This document shows, one piece after another, positions 31,819 to 32,186 of a stretch of 32,186 nucleotides of DNA; positions within the stretch are counted from its first letter, which is position 1, and every line of letters starts with the position of its first letter. The notes under the pieces are model-generated. The model did not search any database. It saw only the letters and a list, made by a program, of their open reading frames with translations, and had not been told where the DNA came from. A program made the position numbers and the translations under genes. Source of the stretch: Alistipes sp. (GTDB taxonomy: Bacteria > Bacteroidota > Bacteroidia > Bacteroidales > Rikenellaceae). The DNA lies in NCBI GenBank assembly GCA_017560305.1, contig JAFYOF010000102.1, forward strand, positions 1 through 32,186, in the 5' to 3' direction.

Positions 31819-32186
31819 ATGAAAAGGCTTTTTGTAGGTTACATATTGACCCTTGCGGTGGTTGCGGTGATGTGCGCCTTTGTGGGCGAAGAGTCGCGTT
31901 TGGAACGGAGCAAACCGCTTTATATCAGCGACATTACCTTGTTTGGCGATAAGCTGCTTGCTGCCGAGAAAGGAACATCTACCGTGAGTCTTTACGACAA
32001 GCAGGGGCGTAACCGCTTGAAGTGCTGGCGTGTGGCTGAGCCCCCTACGGGCGTGGCTACCGATGGCGAGAAAATCTTCGTCACGACAAGTTTTGCGAAG
32101 GGTGGTGTGGAGGTAATTTCTCTCAATGAGGATGCGCCTCGTAACTTCATCCCTACGGGTCGCGGTGCGTGTGCGCCGCTGATGGG
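31819..32186 (+). CDS. second beta-propeller cytochrome-type protein, N-terminal part (runs off the right edge)
   Basis: The first 122 codons of a paralogue of the gene at 23303. AGGAGAG lies a few bases before the ATG, one of the few purine-rich ribosome-binding-like sites in the window. The N-terminus MKRLFVGYILTLAVVAVMCAF is a signal or anchor sequence. The following LLAAEKGTSTVSLYDKQG and PPTGVATDGEKIF, and then GRGACAPLM, align with LLLANKGTSELRMVDKEG, PATGVAVEGDYAY and GMGACAPVV of the first gene. Whether it keeps the diheme C-terminal domain cannot be seen here. Confidence 0.75.
   Translation, partial: MKRLFVGYILTLAVVAVMCAFVGEESRLERSKPLYISDITLFGDKLLAAEKGTSTVSLYDKQGRNRLKCWRVAEPPTGVATDGEKIFVTTSFAKGGVEVISLNEDAPRNFIPTGRGACAPLM

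Noticed and set aside
1..32186. CRISPR arrays
   Set aside because: No set of regularly spaced identical repeats of 23-40 bases with unique spacers is present. The tandem repeats seen are short or low-complexity.

Overview
The window looks like a chromosome segment of a gut-type Bacteroidales bacterium, most likely Alistipes or another Rikenellaceae. The genus is inference. The phylum rests on promoters of the Bacteroidetes form (TTTG, about 20 bases, TAnnTTTG), on starts without Shine-Dalgarno sequences, and on recognisable LipA, LipB, RecJ, Apt and RNase P RNA genes.

Left chromosomal part (1-10.6 kb): the start of ileS with a clear promoter; a 9-base-periodic low-complexity inverted repeat; a large lipoprotein with two LamG-like domains; apt; and a divergent lipA-lipB-recJ operon followed by the RNase P RNA gene and its terminator. 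A secreted GH51 arabinofuranosidase-type enzyme lies on the opposite strand.

Mobile part (about 10.66-18.95 kb): an AT-richer 8.3-kb integrative element sits in the 3' end of a tRNA-Cys gene, flanked by a 13-bp direct repeat. It carries a full-length tyrosine recombinase at its left end, a Sau3AI/MutH-type endonuclease with a convergent C5-cytosine methyltransferase, a second catalytic-domain-only tyrosine recombinase, small accessory genes, an XRE regulator, a Rep-like initiator, a NUMOD3-like small basic protein and an excisionase-like protein beside the tRNA. The element supplies a replacement terminator for the tRNA it occupies; the original terminator is stranded at its far end. A by-eye scan found no GATC in the element, although GATC is scattered through the flanking chromosome. 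This fits the GATC specificity expected of its endonuclease.

Right chromosomal part (19-32.2 kb): a secreted M28 peptidase, a divergent GH38-type enzyme, and then a tight operon that continues past the window edge. The operon encodes a beta-propeller/diheme cytochrome c, a chorismatase (chorismate to hydroxybenzoate type), two hydrazine-synthase-alpha-like diheme proteins (one fused to a formylglycine-generating-enzyme-like domain) and a second propeller/cytochrome paralogue. Pairing a cytosolic chorismate-cleaving enzyme with several exported c-type haem proteins suggests an uncharacterised envelope redox system. This operon and the tRNA-Cys element are the two parts most worth following up.
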